Below, piece by piece: positions 61,458-64,000 of a stretch of 64,000 nt of DNA. The position numbers were made by a program, and so were the translations under genes. The DNA comes from Alkanindiges hydrocarboniclasticus (GTDB taxonomy: Bacteria > Pseudomonadota > Gammaproteobacteria > Pseudomonadales > Moraxellaceae). The stretch spans positions 62,001 through 126,000 of the forward strand of contig NZ_MLCN01000008.1 of the NCBI RefSeq assembly GCF_001982605.1, read 5' to 3'. Within the stretch, counting starts at the first letter, position 1, and each line of letters begins with the position of its first letter. Below the pieces are notes generated by a model. The model saw only the letters and a list, made by a program, of their open reading frames with translations, had not been told where the DNA came from and searched no databases.

Positions 61458-61892
61458 ATGGCAATTGTAAAAAAAGGCTCAGCACACTGGGAAGGCTCCG
61501 TTAAAGAAGGACAAGGCACGGTATCGACTGAAACAGGTGCCTTAAAAGAACACCCTTATGGCTTTAAAGCACGTTTTGAAGGCGGAAAAGGCACTAACCC
61601 GGAAGAAATTATTGGTGCTGCCCATGCCGCCTGTTTTTCCATGGCTTTTTCCATGATGCTGGGCAACGAAGGCTTTCCACCCGATACCATTGATACCACT
61701 GCTGCCGTATCACTGGAAAAAGAAGGCGAAGGGTTTAGTATTACCAAAATCCATCTGGATACGCAGGTGGTTGCATCCGGCATTGATCAGGCGACATTTG
61801 ACCGCATTGCCCAAAATGCCAAAGAAAACTGTCCGGTGTCCAAACTGCTCAATGCTGAAATTACCATGGATGCCAAACTGACTACTACTTAA
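61458..61892 (+). CDS. OsmC-family peroxiredoxin
   Basis: A 144-residue thiol peroxidase fold that reduces organic hydroperoxides. The start ATG at 61458 follows GAGG by six bases; an in-frame ATG at 61446 is too close to that site. The two catalytic Cys are in AAHAACFSMAF and NAKENCPVSKLLNAEITM, and the GTNPEE segment fits OsmC rather than Ohr. It is a single-gene unit. Confidence 0.9.
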   Translation: MAIVKKGSAHWEGSVKEGQGTVSTETGALKEHPYGFKARFEGGKGTNPEEIIGAAHAACFSMAFSMMLGNEGFPPDTIDTTAAVSLEKEGEGFSITKIHLDTQVVASGIDQATFDRIAQNAKENCPVSKLLNAEITMDAKLTTT

Positions 61893-62138
61893 TGGCGGTC
61901 AGTTGTACTCAGCCAATTTTTTAATAGTGGCATGGCTTTGGAAAATGACTGCGTAAGAAACCTATAGGCCTTATTGTTTAAGCGCCGCAGGTGGCAGTCA
62001 TTTCCTGCTCATTCAGATTTTTTACAGCGTTTGATTTTTGCCACTTCATACTTTTATGGCAAATTGCTTTACAATAGCAACATCGGTAAATTCTGATTTT
62101 TGCTGGTTTGTATTTTTATTATTTTCACCAGGTGATGC

Positions 62139-62792
62139 ATGACTGATAAGTTGCCAGTACGCACAAAAATTTGCGGTTTAACCCGTGTTAAAGACGTGCA
62201 ATGTGCTGTTGCTGCCGGTGCAGATGCCATTGGCCTGGTTTTTTATGCGCCCAGTCCGCGTGCAGTCAGCATCGAAAAAGCCCGGTCTTTGCTGACTGTG
62301 GTTACACCTTTTGTTCAGGTGGCTGGCTTGTTTGTGAATGCGACTGTGTCAGAGATTCAACAGGTTTTGGCACAGGTATCACTGGATATTTTGCAATTAC
62401 ATGGTGATGAAACACCCATCCAGTGTGCGGAAATTGGTCAGGCCACTGGCCGCCGCTGGATTAAGGCATTGGCGGTTAAGCCTGATAGCAATATGACCCA
62501 ACTCATTGAACACTACGTTGCTGCTGGTGCCAGCGGTATTTTGCTGGATGCATGGCACCCCCAATTAAAGGGAGGCACCGGTCAGACTTTTGACTGGAAT
62601 AGCTGGCCACAGGCGCTTGGGCAAACAGTGCCGCTGATTCTGGCAGGGGGGTTAACCCCGGATAACGTCGCGGATGCCATTGCCCAGACTCATCCTTATG
62701 CCGTTGATGTCAGTGGTGGGGTAGAGCAAGAAAAAGGTATTAAAGATCATCAGTTGATCCGACAATTTATGCAAGGAGTCCAACGTGGCTAA
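62139..62792 (+). CDS. trpF: Phosphoribosylanthranilate isomerase
   Basis: Third step of tryptophan synthesis, an Amadori isomerisation. The 217-residue TIM barrel has the N-terminal [35 protein letters not shown] (catalytic Cys in KICG), the LHGDETP strand and [16 protein letters not shown] -10-like TACAAT lies at 62070-62075. It overlaps the start of trpB by eight bases, giving translational coupling. Confidence 0.96.
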   Translation: MTDKLPVRTKICGLTRVKDVQCAVAAGADAIGLVFYAPSPRAVSIEKARSLLTVVTPFVQVAGLFVNATVSEIQQVLAQVSLDILQLHGDETPIQCAEIGQATGRRWIKALAVKPDSNMTQLIEHYVAAGASGILLDAWHPQLKGGTGQTFDWNSWPQALGQTVPLILAGGLTPDNVADAIAQTHPYAVDVSGGVEQEKGIKDHQLIRQFMQGVQRG

Positions 62793-64000
62793 TGATTTAC
62801 ACAGCAATTCAAATAGCAATCTAAACGACAGCCAGTCTGGCGATACGACCCCTATTAATTATTTTAATTATCCAGACCAGAATGGTCATTTTGGCAAGTT
62901 TGGCGGACGTTTTGTGTCCGAAACACTGATGGCTGCATTGCAGGATCTGGAGCAGCTCTACAACCGCATGAAGGATGATCCGGAATTCCTGCGCGAATTT
63001 GATCACGACATGGCGCATTATGTGGGTCGTCCAAGCCCGTTGTACCATGCTACGCGCTGGTCTAAGGAGCTGGGTGGCGCGCAAATTTATTTAAAGCGTG
63101 AAGACCTGAATCACACGGGCGCGCACAAGGTTAATAACACCATTGGTCAGGCATTGCTGGCCAAGCTGTCCGGTAAAAACCGCATTATTGCTGAAACTGG
63201 TGCAGGGCAGCACGGCGTGGCCACGGCAACCATTGCTGCGCGACTAGGCATGGAATGTGTGGTGTACATGGGTGCTGAGGATGTAAAACGTCAGGCCATG
63301 AATGTGTATCGCATGCGTTTGCTGGGCGCTACCGTCGTGCCGGTAACCAGTGGTTCCAAAACTTTAAAAGACGCCATGAATGAAGCCATGCGTGACTGGG
63401 TGACCAATGTTGACAACACCTATTATGTGATTGGCACCGTGGCTGGCCCGCATCCATATCCGCAACTGGTGCGTGATTTCCAGTCGATTATTGGCCGTGA
63501 AGCGCGCCAGCAGATTCTGGACATGACTGGCAAGCTGCCCGATGCGCTAGTGGCTTGCGTGGGCGGCGGCAGTAATGCCATGGGCCTGTTTTATCCATTC
63601 CTGAATGATGCAGACGTTAAAATGTACGGCATTGAAGCATCCGGTTTTGGGGTGGAAAGTGGCAAGCATTCTGCACCACTCAATGCCGGGCGGGTTGGCG
63701 TGCTGCATGGTAACCGCACTTATTTGATGAGTGATGACGAAGGCCAGATTATTGAAACCCACAGTATTTCTGCCGGTCTTGATTATCCGGGTGTAGGCCC
63801 TGAGCACAGCTTCCTAAAAGACATGAAGCGTGTGCAGTATGAGCCGATTAGTGATGATGAAGCCTTGCGTGGTTTCCGGGACCTCACCCGGATTGAAGGC
63901 ATTATTCCGGCACTGGAAAGCTCGCATGCCATGGCTTATGTAACTAAGCTGGCGCCAACAATGAGTCCTGAGCAAAGCATTATTGTTTGCCTGTCTGGCC
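62785..64000 (+). CDS. trpB: Tryptophan synthase beta subunit, 3' truncated
   Basis: Final step of tryptophan synthesis: indole plus serine to tryptophan, with pyridoxal phosphate. The GTG start at 62785 overlaps trpF and follows AAGGAG by six bases. An Asn/Ser-rich extension of about 27 residues precedes the usual beginning [24 protein letters not shown] Lys115 is in [13 protein letters not shown], and GGGSNA binds phosphate. The window ends inside the gene (about 405 codons seen), so trpA would be beyond it if present. Confidence 0.97.
   Translation, partial: MANDLHSNSNSNLNDSQSGDTTPINYFNYPDQNGHFGKFGGRFVSETLMAALQDLEQLYNRMKDDPEFLREFDHDMAHYVGRPSPLYHATRWSKELGGAQIYLKREDLNHTGAHKVNNTIGQALLAKLSGKNRIIAETGAGQHGVATATIAARLGMECVVYMGAEDVKRQAMNVYRMRLLGATVVPVTSGSKTLKDAMNEAMRDWVTNVDNTYYVIGTVAGPHPYPQLVRDFQSIIGREARQQILDMTGKLPDALVACVGGGSNAMGLFYPFLNDADVKMYGIEASGFGVESGKHSAPLNAGRVGVLHGNRTYLMSDDEGQIIETHSISAGLDYPGVGPEHSFLKDMKRVQYEPISDDEALRGFRDLTRIEGIIPALESSHAMAYVTKLAPTMSPEQSIIVCLSG

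Noticed and set aside
62821-63084. Minus-strand frame within trpB
   Set aside because: The plus strand carries trpB with all of its motifs; the antisense frame has none.

Overview
The window looks like an ordinary chromosomal segment of a gammaproteobacterium of the family Moraxellaceae. The evidence is the Acinetobacter-like make-up of MetX/MetW, the pair of roughly 600-residue acyl-CoA dehydrogenases, the PiuC/catecholate-receptor pair, the BLUF protein and the diiron/Baeyer-Villiger cluster. An Acinetobacter or Alkanindiges relative would fit, but the genus is inferred from remembered protein resemblance and was not computed. I see no insertion sequence, prophage, CRISPR array or rRNA. One tRNA is present, an initiator tRNA-Met.

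Layout. 1-6.2 kb: a truncated TonB-dependent siderophore receptor, a carboxymuconolactone-decarboxylase-like protein, and a NarL-type histidine kinase/regulator pair closed by a very long perfect hairpin. 6.9-13.8 kb: a catabolic-looking cluster of two tandem PF10118 proteins with a ferritin-like diiron ligand pattern, an SDR, a Baeyer-Villiger-type flavin monooxygenase, a TetR repressor, and a second transcript (unknown protein plus SDR) behind a clear palindromic operator. 14.1-15.9 kb: a small membrane protein and an EpsC-type serine acetyltransferase. 15.9-22.2 kb: a LysR regulator divergent from acyl-CoA dehydrogenase (ACAD11 type), aminoglycoside-phosphotransferase-like kinase, histidine phosphatase, SDR and a TIM-barrel lactonase-like amidohydrolase. 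This gene set recalls 4-hydroxyacyl-CoA catabolism (LvaA/LvaC, ACAD10/11). 22.5-26 kb: a metallo-beta-lactamase-fold hydrolase, the tRNA, a BLUF photoreceptor with a C-terminal membrane helix, a small unknown protein and a DUF305 membrane protein.

26-41 kb is mostly housekeeping on the minus strand: unknown protein plus nadE, msrA, a META lipoprotein, folA, thyA, lgt, rdgB, metX-metW-Sel1, and leuA preceded by a leucine-rich leader peptide and attenuator not previously listed as an open reading frame. On the plus strand here are an HExxH protein and an NRDE protein. 40.3-43.5 kb is a Fur-type iron locus (catecholate receptor plus PiuC-like dioxygenase). 43.5-50.3 kb: a PIF1/RecD-like helicase, two RcnB-like secreted proteins and two paralogous acyl-CoA dehydrogenases separated by a 17-bp-period degenerate tandem repeat. 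50.6-57.6 kb: a His-rich lipoprotein divergent from a BaeSR-like two-component system, selO, a DUF1304 protein, a fatty acid desaturase with a FabR/DesT-like operator, and a META lipoprotein. 57.6-61.2 kb: glycerophosphodiesterase, PduO-type cobalamin adenosyltransferase and a BtuB-like receptor under a cobalamin riboswitch. 61.4-64 kb: OsmC, trpF and the start of trpB, cut by the window end.

The most interesting material is (i) the probable oxidation cascade at 6.9-13.8 kb, (ii) the lactone/4-hydroxyacid-like cluster at 16-22 kb with its non-canonical catalytic residues, (iii) the leucine attenuator whose leader peptide may be translated from a leaderless start, (iv) the membrane-anchored BLUF protein, and (v) the 17-bp repeat array ahead of an acyl-CoA dehydrogenase.
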